A DNA stretch of 6,823 bases, from assembly GCA_019912505.1 (NCBI GenBank), contig JAIOIM010000289.1:1-6823 (forward strand), given 5' to 3'. How positions within the stretch are numbered: position 1 is the stretch's first letter; each line of letters starts with the position of its first letter. Below, one piece after another: positions 1 to 6,607 of this stretch. The translations under genes and the position numbers were made by a program. The notes below the pieces were generated by a model. It was not told the origin of the DNA. It searched no databases and saw nothing but the letters and a program-made list of their open reading frames with translations. This DNA comes from Ignavibacteriaceae bacterium. GTDB lineage: Bacteria; Bacteroidota; Ignavibacteria; Ignavibacteriales; Ignavibacteriaceae.

Positions 1-514
1 ATATTACTCCAATAATAAAAATAAATTGCACAGATTATTTATCCGAAGAGCAGAGTTTATTACAAATCATTATTCCCGGACTACTCTCTTCCGGACATTA
101 ATATTTGTAAATAAATACGCATGAAAATTTAGATAATTACCCATTCTTTTACAACGATGAAGCTGTTAGAATAAAAATAAAAACAATCACCGATTTCGCA
201 GGAAAGTGTTTTGGTTTTAAAACTTCTGCGTGTTTCCACTGGTACTTTATATTCTTATACTGGCTGAGTTGATTACGCCAATGCCTGCTATTACAATACT
301 GAACGGGATAGCGTAAAATACTATCTCTATAAAAACAGAATGCATGCTTATAAGCACTTGACTGAATGAATTGATTTACTTTAACTAACATATTAAATAA
401 GGTACTGCAAGAAAAGTTTTGCCCACCACATTGCCGCTCAAATAATTTTTCGATTATCGTTAAAATTATTATTTTTAATCTGTAAAAAACAGAGAAAATA
501 ATGGAGCCTGAATA
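1..514. other. Mostly non-coding leader region upstream of the propeller gene
   Basis: I find no convincing gene here. On the + strand the third frame is open from the window edge to a TAA at 99-101, and its last 32 codons have a balanced composition (for example NCTDYLSEEQ). It could be the tail of an upstream gene, but the second frame is also open to 122-124, so this is not proof. An imperfect inverted repeat pairs TCCG-AAGAG (42-50) with CTCTTCCGGA (86-95), without a T-run. Near the gene there is a short dyad, CTGT (480-483) and ACAG (489-492) around five A's. The 375-480 part is very AT-rich, as expected for a promoter, but no -35/-10 pair stands out. Confidence 0.5.
503..506 (+). promoter_or_regulatory. 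Ribosome binding site of the propeller gene
   Basis: GGAG lies 8 nt before the ATG at 515. This is a normal Shine-Dalgarno spacing and supports 515 as the start, together with the signal peptide that begins right at that ATG. Confidence 0.55.
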
Positions 515-2095
515 ATGAATAGATTGGTTCTTAGTGTAACAATAATGGCAAGTATAGCAAGCTGCTTGTTTCCACAACATGGTGTCGGAGCATTTTGGAG
601 TGAACAAGTTGCACTTCCCATGTTTAATTCAAGTGCTAACCAGCGAGGCGTACTTTACAATAATATGGTTGTAACTTCAACAGGTCGCGTAATCATTTCT
701 ACAACGGAAACTAATCCTTCAAACCCGAACCAAACATATGGACATTACATTACCTATTCAGATGATGGTGGGACAAATTGGTTAACACCACCCCAACGTT
801 TTACACAAACAAATCTTGTAATCGGAGGCGGGTCACCCAAACTGGCTCTCGACAAAAACGATTCGCTCTATGTCCTTTGGACTTCTGTCAATCCAGCAGC
901 AATCTTTTGTTCAAAACTTGATGCAAATCTTAATGTAGTAATAGACAGTGTACGTGTGGCAAACAAAATCAGTTCGAGCAGTTTTGCAACACACTTCACA
1001 ATCGATCGCTACAACCGCGTTCATGTAATGTGGCACGAAGGAAATATGAATATTGGTCAAATAACTGAAGCCTACTATTCGCGTTCAACCAATGGTGGAC
1101 GTTCTTGGAGTTCTGTCCAATCGATAAGTCAAAGCGATGGTAGACACTCGTCATATCCCCATGCAGAGTTCGATAACGGTGGAGATACGCTTGCTATAGC
1201 TTGGCGCGATTCTGTCGGCGGAGCAAACAAATGGGATGTTTACATTGTTACAAGCACCAATGGCGGGGAAACATGGAGTTCACTACCAAATCAAGTAGTA
1301 ACAGGTGAAGATGCGGATTGGGACCCGGACGTTGTAATTGATAACTCAAATCGCATTCATCTCTTCTACCATAAGTATCCGGAAAATAACGCACATCAGA
1401 ATGCCAACATTCGATATATGTATTCCGACAATGTGGGTGCAGCATGGAATTATCCCGCTAACCCCGCAACCGGACAATTATCAGAGACAGGTAAGAGATC
1501 ACACTTAATTGAAGGGTGTCGTTATGATGTTAAGCGGAATATTCTTTGGGTAACATGGAAAGATGAGCGCGATTTTAACTATACAAACGGAGAAGAACGA
1601 GGCGATATGATGGCAGCATACTCAACCGATAGAGGAAACACATGGTCAGTTTCCGAGTTTGCAACAGACGGAGGGGACTCTTCCCTCGCATTCAAAGCGG
1701 GTGCATTATTTCCAAATGGCAGTTTCGGTGTAAACTACGAAATGATTGCTCCGGGTACAGCAGGCATAAGAGTCTATTTTAGAAAGCGAGCAGGTGTGGT
1801 CTCATCAATGTCAGAAAGCAGCAGTGTACTCTCAAGATCAGAGTTATTTCAAAACTATCCGAACCCATTTAATCCAGTTACAGAAATACACTATCGGATA
1901 AAAGAAAGAGGGTTTACTCAATTAAAAGTGTACGATATTTTAGGTTACGAAATTGCGGCTTTAGTTAACGAGGAAAAACAGCAAGGTTCTTATTCTGTTT
2001 CTTTTGACGGAAGTAATTTACCAAGCGGAGTATATTTCTATTCTTTACGGGTGAATGGCTTCGTTGAAAATAAAAAAATGATTTTATTGAGATAA
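515..2095 (+). CDS. Secreted Asp-box (BNR/sialidase-like) beta-propeller protein with type IX secretion sorting domain
   Basis: This 526-residue protein is predicted to be exported and to act outside the cell or on its surface. Residues 1 to about 25 form a signal peptide (MNR, then a hydrophobic stretch). It contains a lipobox-like IASC at 14-17, so either signal peptidase I or II cleavage is possible. Five Asp boxes (S-x-D/N-x-G-x-x-W type) lie at 82-89, 191-198, 247-254, 304-311 and 370-377. Each later one follows a strand such as VVIDNSNRIHLFYHKY, as in sialidase-like six-bladed propellers. Residues 444-526 match the type IX C-terminal sorting domain (LFQNYPNPFNP at the start, LPSGVYFYSL, ending KKMILLR). 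I do not see the FRIP motif or a clear arginine triad of true sialidases, so the enzymatic activity and substrate are unknown; it may only bind glycans or proteins. The gene stands alone, with about 400 bp of non-coding DNA after it. Confidence 0.85.
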   Translation: MNRLVLSVTIMASIASCLFPQHGVGAFWSEQVALPMFNSSANQRGVLYNNMVVTSTGRVIISTTETNPSNPNQTYGHYITYSDDGGTNWLTPPQRFTQTNLVIGGGSPKLALDKNDSLYVLWTSVNPAAIFCSKLDANLNVVIDSVRVANKISSSSFATHFTIDRYNRVHVMWHEGNMNIGQITEAYYSRSTNGGRSWSSVQSISQSDGRHSSYPHAEFDNGGDTLAIAWRDSVGGANKWDVYIVTSTNGGETWSSLPNQVVTGEDADWDPDVVIDNSNRIHLFYHKYPENNAHQNANIRYMYSDNVGAAWNYPANPATGQLSETGKRSHLIEGCRYDVKRNILWVTWKDERDFNYTNGEERGDMMAAYSTDRGNTWSVSEFATDGGDSSLAFKAGALFPNGSFGVNYEMIAPGTAGIRVYFRKRAGVVSSMSESSSVLSRSELFQNYPNPFNPVTEIHYRIKERGFTQLKVYDILGYEIAALVNEEKQQGSYSVSFDGSNLPSGVYFYSLRVNGFVENKKMILLR

Positions 2096-2497
2096 TGAAG
2101 TTACTCTAATTTGTTATTCCGCTTAAAGTAAGCCCGAAATATGAATGTTCGATAAATTATTTTTAAGCGTTTAGGGGATGTAGCTATCCAGTAAAAATAT
2201 TAGTTCGTTGCAATAAAGTTTATTTAATCATTTTCCCAAAAACCATTGTGCTTATTTATAAAACTAAATAACTTAAACCATCACTATTGGAAATTGGAGA
2301 TGAGAACGCCAACTTTAGTTTTACCGGATATAATTCCAAAATGCTCTTTCCCGCCATTCTACGCTAACACTTCAGCAAAGTCTGAACTTGGCTTTCTAAA
2401 ACTTATTTCCATTTTTCAATTAAAATTTTGTTTAGAGGTTTTTGGGATATTTTTCAACATATGCCACAAAGTCACGTGATAAATCAGTATAAATAAC
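2096..2497. other. Intergenic region between propeller gene and IS element
   Basis: This stretch holds no gene I can support. Small stem-loops are present: GCTTA/TAAGC (2121-2133), a GGAT/ATCC hairpin (2176-2189), and an all-AT hairpin TTATTTA/TAAATAA (2252-2271). None is followed by a clear U-run, so I do not call a terminator. From 2460 back to 2284 the minus strand reads as a protein-like frame of 58 codons broken by two stops (TGA at 2416-2418, TAG at 2359-2361). It may be a relic or part of a dispersed repeat. The + strand frame at 2246-2479 has no ribosome binding site and an unlikely composition. Confidence 0.5.
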
Positions 2498-2523
2498 GGG
2501 TCTATGTCGTTTGTAGTGGGTAA
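2498..2523 (+). repeat. Left terminal inverted repeat of the ISL3 element
   Basis: These 26 bases match the reverse complement of 3282-3307 at 23 positions. The first 12 (GGGTCTATGTCG) and the last 10 (TAGTGGGTAA) are identical; mismatches fall only at positions 13, 14 and 16. Pairing is lost at position 27. Confidence 0.9.
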
Positions 2524-2544
2524 ATATAGCAAAAGGCATTAACT

Positions 2545-2572
2545 TTGCGAAACGGAAAAAGCAAGATATAAT
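2545..2572 (+). promoter_or_regulatory. Possible transposase promoter inside the IS
   Basis: TTGCGA (2545-2550, four of six matches to the -35 consensus) is followed after 16 nt by a perfect TATAAT (2567-2572). The caution is that transcription would start near 2579, just after the AGGAAG that looks like the ribosome binding site, so the mRNA would lack it. In AT-rich DNA the match may be chance. Confidence 0.25.
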
Positions 2573-2578
2573 AGGAAG
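2573..2578 (+). promoter_or_regulatory. Relic ribosome binding site of the transposase
   Basis: AGGAAG lies 8 nt before codon AGG at 2587-2589, which is in frame with the transposase. It is too far (32 nt) from the first available ATG at 2611. The spacing fits an original start at 2587 that has mutated from ATG to AGG. Confidence 0.45.
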
Positions 2579-2610
2579 CAAAGCAAAGGAACTCGGTAGA
2601 ACTATTTAAA

Positions 2611-3303
2611 ATGGCATTAGGATTACAATCCCCCTGGTTTGTAGAAAAAATAGAATTCACAGAAAGCGGGAAGAAATTACGGGAATTACATATCCATATA
2701 GAATTTACTAAAGGAGCAAAGTTTCAAGATGCCACAGCTGTAGATTGTGCAATCCATGATACGGTAAAAAGACAGTGGCAGCATCTGAACTTTTTTGAAC
2801 ATCATTGTTATATCTATGCAAGAGTGCCAAGAATAAAAACAAGCGGTGGGAAAGTACAAAACATAGAAGTCCCTTGGGCACGTTCTGGTAGCGGCTTTAC
2901 GCTGTTGTTTGAAGCATTTGCTATGCTTCTAATTGAAAGTGAAATGCCCGTTAATAAAGCAGCCGCCCTGTTAAAAGTATATCCCAAAAGGTTATGGACA
3001 ATGTTCAATTATTGGATAACCCGCGCATTACGCAAAGACACACAATCAACAGTAACAGCTATCGGGATAGATGAAACATCACGGAAAAAAGGACACGAGT
3101 ACGTAACCGTAGCTGTTGATCTTCATGAAAAAAGAGTTCTTTTTGTAACCGAAGGGAAAGATGAAAAAACAATTGTTAGCCTTAAAGAACACTTTGTTAC
3201 AAAACAAGTACCACCGGAACAGATTGAACAGGTAAGCATTGATATGTCGCCAGCTTTTATTGCCGGTAAACTTAATTTTGATTACCCACTATATTCGACA
3301 TAG
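2611..3303 (+). pseudogene. ISL3-family transposase, C-terminally deleted and probably start-less
   Basis: The 230 residues shown begin at the first ATG. They match the N-terminal part of ISL3 transposases: ALGLQSPWFVEKIEF, then RQWQHLNFFEHHCYIYARVPRI, then VPWARSGSGFTLLFEAFAML, the first catalytic aspartate in IGIDETSRKKGHEY (about 150-163), and the second in VSIDMSPAFIAG (about 208-219). Right after FIAG the reading jumps to KLNFDYPLYST and stops at a TAG inside the right inverted repeat. The FDKFH region and the catalytic glutamate are gone, so the protein cannot be an active DDE transposase. The paired cysteines of the classical N-terminal zinc ribbon are mostly absent; some ISL3 subgroups lack them naturally. 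Upstream in-frame codons 2590-2610 read NSVELFK, which fits the family N-terminus, so the true start probably lay near 2587 and has been lost. Confidence 0.85.
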
Positions 3304-3307
3304 ACCC
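3282..3307 (-). repeat. Right terminal inverted repeat of the ISL3 element
   Basis: This is the mirror of 2498-2523 (23 of 26 positions). It contains the TAG stop (3301-3303) of the truncated transposase. The outer end is CATAGACCC, after which AT-rich unrelated DNA begins at 3308. Confidence 0.9.
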
Positions 3308-3351
3308 AATAATAAAGAATTGTGATACCTGCGAAATCAGTTTATTTATTC

Positions 3352-4488
3352 TTACTTCACTATTTGTTTAATGGTTGATTTCAAAAACTCATCCAACCTA
3401 TCAGCATAATGGCTGATCAAATATTTTTTAAATACAAGATGTTGAGCATTTTGAGATAGTTTATTTTTTAGTTCGTTGTTTTCAGACAGCAATTTTATTT
3501 TATCTTTTAATACTTCCGGGTTGTTTGTTTGAAAAAGTAAGCCGTTCTCGCCGTCTTTAATAAATTCGTTGTTTCCCGGAATGTCGGATGCAATAATGGG
3601 CAAACCTGCCACGCCTGCTTCTAATAGGGCAAGCGAAAAACCTTCCGACCGGCTTGGCAGTAAAAATATATCCATTGCTTTGTAAAACTCCCAAATATTA
3701 TCGACGTACCCGGGCATTATCAATTTCGTTTTATCTATTCCGAATTCCTTTGCATAATTTATAACTTCAGTCTGCTGAGTTTCCGGTATACCAACAAGCA
3801 GCAGAATATATTTGTCATCAAACTTTGAAAAAGCGTTGAATAAAATATCAAAGCCTTTCCGCTCTTTGTGAAACCAGGTAGAAAGCCCAAGCACAATTTT
3901 TTCTTGAAGTTTGTATTTTATTTTTATTTCAGCACTCGATATTTCATCAATATTTTTCGGAGCTTCAATTCCGTTGTGAATTACCTCTACTTTTTTCTTA
4001 AATATTCCTGATGAGGTTAAGCTTTTTCCAACTCCCCCGCTGCAGGCAATCAGATAATCAAAATAATAGTTGTACAAAATAGCGCCGATAATTGGTGCGC
4101 TCTTTGTGATGTTATGCCGATAAGCAATGTTTGTAAACCGTTTGCCAAATTTCCGTTTTAAGTTTAATCCAACTTTTCTGTCTAACGAATGATGCGAAAT
4201 TACAAAATCGGGTTTTTCTTTTTCAAACCATTCAACTATTTCTTCAAAAAGAAGATTAAATTTTTGAGATGAATCTAATGCCACAATCTTTAAATTTCCT
4301 CCCCTCTCACTCTTACTCTTGCTCTCTTCCTCTTTCTCCTTCCCTCTCTTTTCAGTTAAAGAATCTTGGGAAACAAAAAGTGTAACCCTATAACCTTTTT
4401 CGGCAAGCAGCCCGGAACTTAAAATTGCAATTTTTGCACTTCCCGCATAACCATCGCCAAAACTAAACTGAAATATTTTACCTGACAT
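3352..4488 (-). CDS. Glycosyltransferase family 4 (GT-B fold) protein
   Basis: This 378-residue enzyme should transfer a sugar from a nucleotide-sugar donor onto a growing glycan at the cytoplasmic face of the membrane. The N-terminal acceptor domain opens with GDGYAGSAKIAIL (11-23) and AEKGYRVTLFVS. The linker region has VEVIHNGIE (167-175). The donor domain has LGLSTWFHKERKGFDIL (200-216) and PSRSEGFSLALLEAG, with the E-x7-E pair at E282 and E290, then GLPIIASDIPGNNEFI. The length is normal for the family even though residues 46-65 are an odd lysine/glutamate/serine-rich insert in the loop after the second strand. No signal peptide or membrane helix is visible. Start choice: ATG at 4488 has AGGAAG 9 nt upstream. 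It is divergent from the GT9 gene 105 bp away, which points to a shared surface-polysaccharide or lipopolysaccharide role. Donor and acceptor cannot be told from sequence. Confidence 0.9.
   Translation of the reverse strand: MSGKIFQFSFGDGYAGSAKIAILSSGLLAEKGYRVTLFVSQDSLTEKRGKEKEEESKSKSERGGNLKIVALDSSQKFNLLFEEIVEWFEKEKPDFVISHHSLDRKVGLNLKRKFGKRFTNIAYRHNITKSAPIIGAILYNYYFDYLIACSGGVGKSLTSSGIFKKKVEVIHNGIEAPKNIDEISSAEIKIKYKLQEKIVLGLSTWFHKERKGFDILFNAFSKFDDKYILLLVGIPETQQTEVINYAKEFGIDKTKLIMPGYVDNIWEFYKAMDIFLLPSRSEGFSLALLEAGVAGLPIIASDIPGNNEFIKDGENGLLFQTNNPEVLKDKIKLLSENNELKNKLSQNAQHLVFKKYLISHYADRLDEFLKSTIKQIVK
4295..4353 (-). repeat. Low-complexity purine tract inside the GT4 gene
   Basis: On the coding (minus) strand this 59-nt stretch has only three pyrimidines, and part of it is a degenerate hexamer AGAGNN repeated four times in tandem. 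It encodes residues 46-65, a run of E, K, R, S and G with no hydrophobic residue. It stays in frame and interrupts an otherwise ordinary GT4 N-terminal domain, so it looks like a replication-slippage expansion tolerated in a surface loop. Confidence 0.75.
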
Positions 4489-4497
4489 TTAAGGTTA

Positions 4498-4529
4498 CTT
4501 CCTACTTTAACTTTTTATCTTTTATTATA
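4498..4529 (-). promoter_or_regulatory. Likely -10 box and ribosome binding site of the GT4 gene
   Basis: On the minus strand a perfect TATAAT (4524-4529) is followed by AGGAAG (4498-4503), then 9 nt and the ATG at 4488. The order and distances fit a promoter with a leader of about 30 nt. No good -35 box is seen at 16-18 nt upstream. For the opposite gene, TAAAAT at 4580-4585 would give an almost leaderless mRNA, and I do not call it. Confidence 0.4.
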
Positions 4530-4593
4530 TTAGCGTTCAAAATTAGAAAAACGATTTTAATTTACCAATTTCGAAAGTTTAAAATATATTTTG

Positions 4594-5721
4594 ATGAATA
4601 AAGAAATTCCTTCGTGCAAAAATTTCAACGGTTACAAACCTTGTTTCGGCGACCATGACTGTTGGGAAAACGGCTGTAAAGAAAATATAGCAATCGGCAA
4701 AAAAATATTAATCATCAACCTTGATGCTATGGGTGATGTTTTAATGACAACCGCACGGCTGCCCGGGTTAAAACGTAAATTCCCTGAATCCACTATCTAT
4801 TGGGTTACATTAAAAATTGCAGCACCGCTTCTTTTTAACAATCCACACATCGATAAAGTGATGAATTATGATTCCGAATCAATCTTAATACTGCAGCAAA
4901 TGAAGTTTGATTATGTAATGAATGTAGATAAATCGCAGCGTTCCTGCGCTCTCTTAAATGCGGTTGATGCGAAAAATAAACTCGGTTTCGGGTTAAATGA
5001 TGACGGCAAAATAATACCGGTTAATGAAGGTGCATATTATAACTACAAACTCGGAATGGATGATCATCTAAAGTTTAAAGTTAACCAAAGAACCGGTCAG
5101 GATTATCTCTCGGAAACTTTTGAGATTGATCATCAAAACGATGATTATGTTTTTAACTTTAATGCTGAAGAAATATTTTTTATACAAGAGTATAAAACTA
5201 AAGTCGGTTTATCCGAAAATGATTTTGTTATCGGTTTTAACACAGGCTGTTCAAATCTATATCCCAATAAAAAAATGACGATTGAACAGCATATTTATTT
5301 GATAACAAAACTCCTTGAGAAAAATAAATACAAAGTTATACTGCTCGGCGGACCAGAGGACGCTGAGAGGAACAATATAATTTATTCCAATTTTGAGGGG
5401 AAGATAGTTAACACTCCTACCAATGACGGGATACGCCGAGGCGCCTGTTATGAAGATATAGCTGATGTTGTTATTACAGGCGATTCATTCGGGATGCATC
5501 TTGCCATTGCACTAAAAAAATATGTTATCGCATGGTTTGGTTTAAGCTGCTGGACGGAGATAGACTTGTACGACCGCGGCGTAAAGTTGTATCCGAAAGA
5601 TTTAGAGTGCTCACCCTGCTGGAAAAAAGAATGTCCCTATAATCTTGAATGCATTCAAATGATTGATCTTGAGAAAATGTTAAGCACCGTTGATGATTAT
5701 TTTGAAAAAATGAAACCATAA
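4594..5721 (+). CDS. Glycosyltransferase family 9 (heptosyltransferase-like) protein with cysteine-rich N-terminus
   Basis: This 375-residue protein belongs to the ADP-heptose:LPS heptosyltransferase family, which adds sugars to the lipopolysaccharide core in the cytoplasm. Visible motifs, numbered from ATG 4594, are ILIINLDAMGDVLMTTARLPGLK (about 38-60), IGFNTGCSNLYPNKKMTIEQ (213-232), VILLGGPEDAERN (248-260) and ITGDSFGMHLAIALKKYVIAWFG (294-316), in which DSFGMHLA corresponds to the usual DTGPMHLA. Unusual for the wider family is an N-terminal extension with C8, C17, C23 and C28 (YKPC...C...C) before the Rossmann domain. A second cluster, C339, C342, C347 and C353, lies after the nucleotide-binding domain. 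Together they could hold a metal or form a structural site (inference). A TTG at 4591 directly precedes the ATG and is a less likely start; no Shine-Dalgarno is seen. It is the first gene of a rightward cluster, 4 nt before the next. The actual sugar transferred is unknown. Confidence 0.88.
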   Translation: MNKEIPSCKNFNGYKPCFGDHDCWENGCKENIAIGKKILIINLDAMGDVLMTTARLPGLKRKFPESTIYWVTLKIAAPLLFNNPHIDKVMNYDSESILILQQMKFDYVMNVDKSQRSCALLNAVDAKNKLGFGLNDDGKIIPVNEGAYYNYKLGMDDHLKFKVNQRTGQDYLSETFEIDHQNDDYVFNFNAEEIFFIQEYKTKVGLSENDFVIGFNTGCSNLYPNKKMTIEQHIYLITKLLEKNKYKVILLGGPEDAERNNIIYSNFEGKIVNTPTNDGIRRGACYEDIADVVITGDSFGMHLAIALKKYVIAWFGLSCWTEIDLYDRGVKLYPKDLECSPCWKKECPYNLECIQMIDLEKMLSTVDDYFEKMKP

Positions 5722-5725
5722 AAAT

Positions 5726-6607
5726 ATGCGGCTCGATAAAATAAACCCGTTTGAATCGGCAATAAAGAAAAACCGACCGCTGATACTTGACGGAGCCATC
5801 GGCAGCCAGCTTCATAAAATGGGAGCGGATAATTCTACTCCTCTCTGGTCATCAAAAGCGAATGTTGATTCTCCGGAACTTGTTTTTCGACTACATCAAA
5901 AATATATCGAGGCAGGAGCGGATATCATTACAACCAATACATTCAGGACGAATCCTGCGGCGGTCAATCAATTACACGGTTACTCCGTTTCTAAGTTGGT
6001 TAAAGCAGCCGTCAGACTCGCACATTCGGCAGCGAAGCAAAAGTTTTTACTAATTGCCGGTTCAAACGCTCCGGCGGAAGATTGTTACAAGTATGAAAGA
6101 AAGCTTACACATAAAGAGTTAACAAGTAACCATACTAAACATATTGATTTGCTTATAGATAACGGCGTAAACTTTATTCTGAATGAAACACAAAGTCATT
6201 TTGATGAAATCAAAATTATTTGCACTCACTGCGCCGAAAATAATATTCCTTTTGTAGTGAGTTTGTTTTCAGCCGATTCAAATACAATACTTTCGGGAGA
6301 ACAATTAACGGAAGTTATTAATTTTATTGAATCCTATGACCCGCTTGCAATCAGTATTAACTGTGTAAGCTTGCTAAGTTTTGAAAAAATTAAAAAAAGT
6401 TTTAATACAATATTTCCAAAAGGTTTTTATTTGAATCTTGGTTTGAGTCAATATTCCGAAAATAAAATAAAACGTGCTGTCTCACCGGACAAATATTCTG
6501 AGTTTGTAAAAAAGCATATTGATAACAGTACCGGGTTTGTCGGTTCATGCTGCGGTTCATCACCGGCGCATACAAAAATGTTAAAAGAAGTTATAAATGA
6601 TTTATAA
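5726..6607 (+). CDS. Homocysteine S-methyltransferase family protein
   Basis: The 293-residue protein has the (beta/alpha)8 homocysteine S-methyltransferase domain found in MmuM, betaine-homocysteine methyltransferase and the N-terminal part of MetH. It would transfer a methyl group to the zinc-bound thiol of homocysteine or a related thiol. Markers are LILDGAIGSQLHKMG (19-33), YIEAGADIITTNTFRTNP (60-77), LNETQSHFDE (152-161), SINC (210-213) and GFVGSCCGSSPAH (270-282). C213, C275 and C276 supply the three zinc-binding thiols, so the active site is complete. The length fits a stand-alone enzyme with no cobalamin or folate domain, so the methyl donor is more likely a small molecule such as S-methylmethionine or a betaine, but this cannot be settled here. 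It starts 4 nt after the GT9 stop with no Shine-Dalgarno, suggesting translational coupling, and its end overlaps ispE. Confidence 0.9.
   Translation: MRLDKINPFESAIKKNRPLILDGAIGSQLHKMGADNSTPLWSSKANVDSPELVFRLHQKYIEAGADIITTNTFRTNPAAVNQLHGYSVSKLVKAAVRLAHSAAKQKFLLIAGSNAPAEDCYKYERKLTHKELTSNHTKHIDLLIDNGVNFILNETQSHFDEIKIICTHCAENNIPFVVSLFSADSNTILSGEQLTEVINFIESYDPLAISINCVSLLSFEKIKKSFNTIFPKGFYLNLGLSQYSENKIKRAVSPDKYSEFVKKHIDNSTGFVGSCCGSSPAHTKMLKEVINDL

Larger units (their letters stand above)
2498..3307 (+). mobile_element. Defective ISL3-family insertion sequence, internally deleted (810 bp)
   Basis: Both ends are marked by matching inverted repeats that begin GGGTCTATGTCG, and the only gene inside is an ISL3-type transposase reading left to right. 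Full ISL3 elements with a transposase of about 400 residues are usually 1.2-1.5 kb, so this copy is short by roughly 0.5 kb. The missing part is the C-terminal half of the transposase, while the right end is retained. The copy cannot encode a working transposase. Its ends could still be mobilised by a complete relative if one exists in the genome. The 8-bp flanks (TAAATAAC on the left, AATAATAA on the right) do not match, so no target duplication is visible. The element sits between two genes and does not break either. Confidence 0.88.

Noticed and set aside
190..202. A 13-base match with one mismatch, in inverted orientation, to 3328-3340 (cctgcgaaatcag)
   Set aside because: The similarity does not extend on either side, and one such short match is expected by chance in a window of this size.
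232..369. Plus-strand frame with a tyrosine-rich, protein-like stretch (VDYANACYYNTERD...)
   Set aside because: It contains an internal TGA, has no start or ribosome binding site, and matches no family I know; probably chance.
149..607. Open frame of 152 codons on the minus strand
   Set aside because: It runs antisense into the signal peptide of the clear propeller gene, its composition is rich in C, Y, H and F as expected from non-coding AT-rich DNA, and no domain is recognisable.
1248..1445. Minus-strand open frame of 65 codons inside the propeller gene
   Set aside because: Antisense shadow of Asp-box-coding sequence with no independent signals.
2252..2271. Stem-loop TTATTTA/TAAATAA considered as a terminator
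   Set aside because: The stem is entirely A/T, lies about 160 bp after the stop of the propeller gene and has no U-run.
2246..2479. Plus-strand open frame of 77 codons
   Set aside because: No Shine-Dalgarno, no recognisable domain, and a composition unlike the neighbouring genes; kept only as part of a possible relic region.
4591..4593. TTG as the start of the GT9 gene
   Set aside because: The adjacent ATG at 4594 is the more usual start and nothing in the upstream sequence favours the TTG.
5525..5815. Minus-strand open frame of 96 codons across the GT9/methyltransferase junction
   Set aside because: It is antisense to two well-supported genes and has no family features; a shadow frame.
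5787..6053. Plus-strand open frame of 88 codons inside the methyltransferase gene
   Set aside because: It lies in another frame over the conserved N-terminal motifs of the methyltransferase; a shadow frame.
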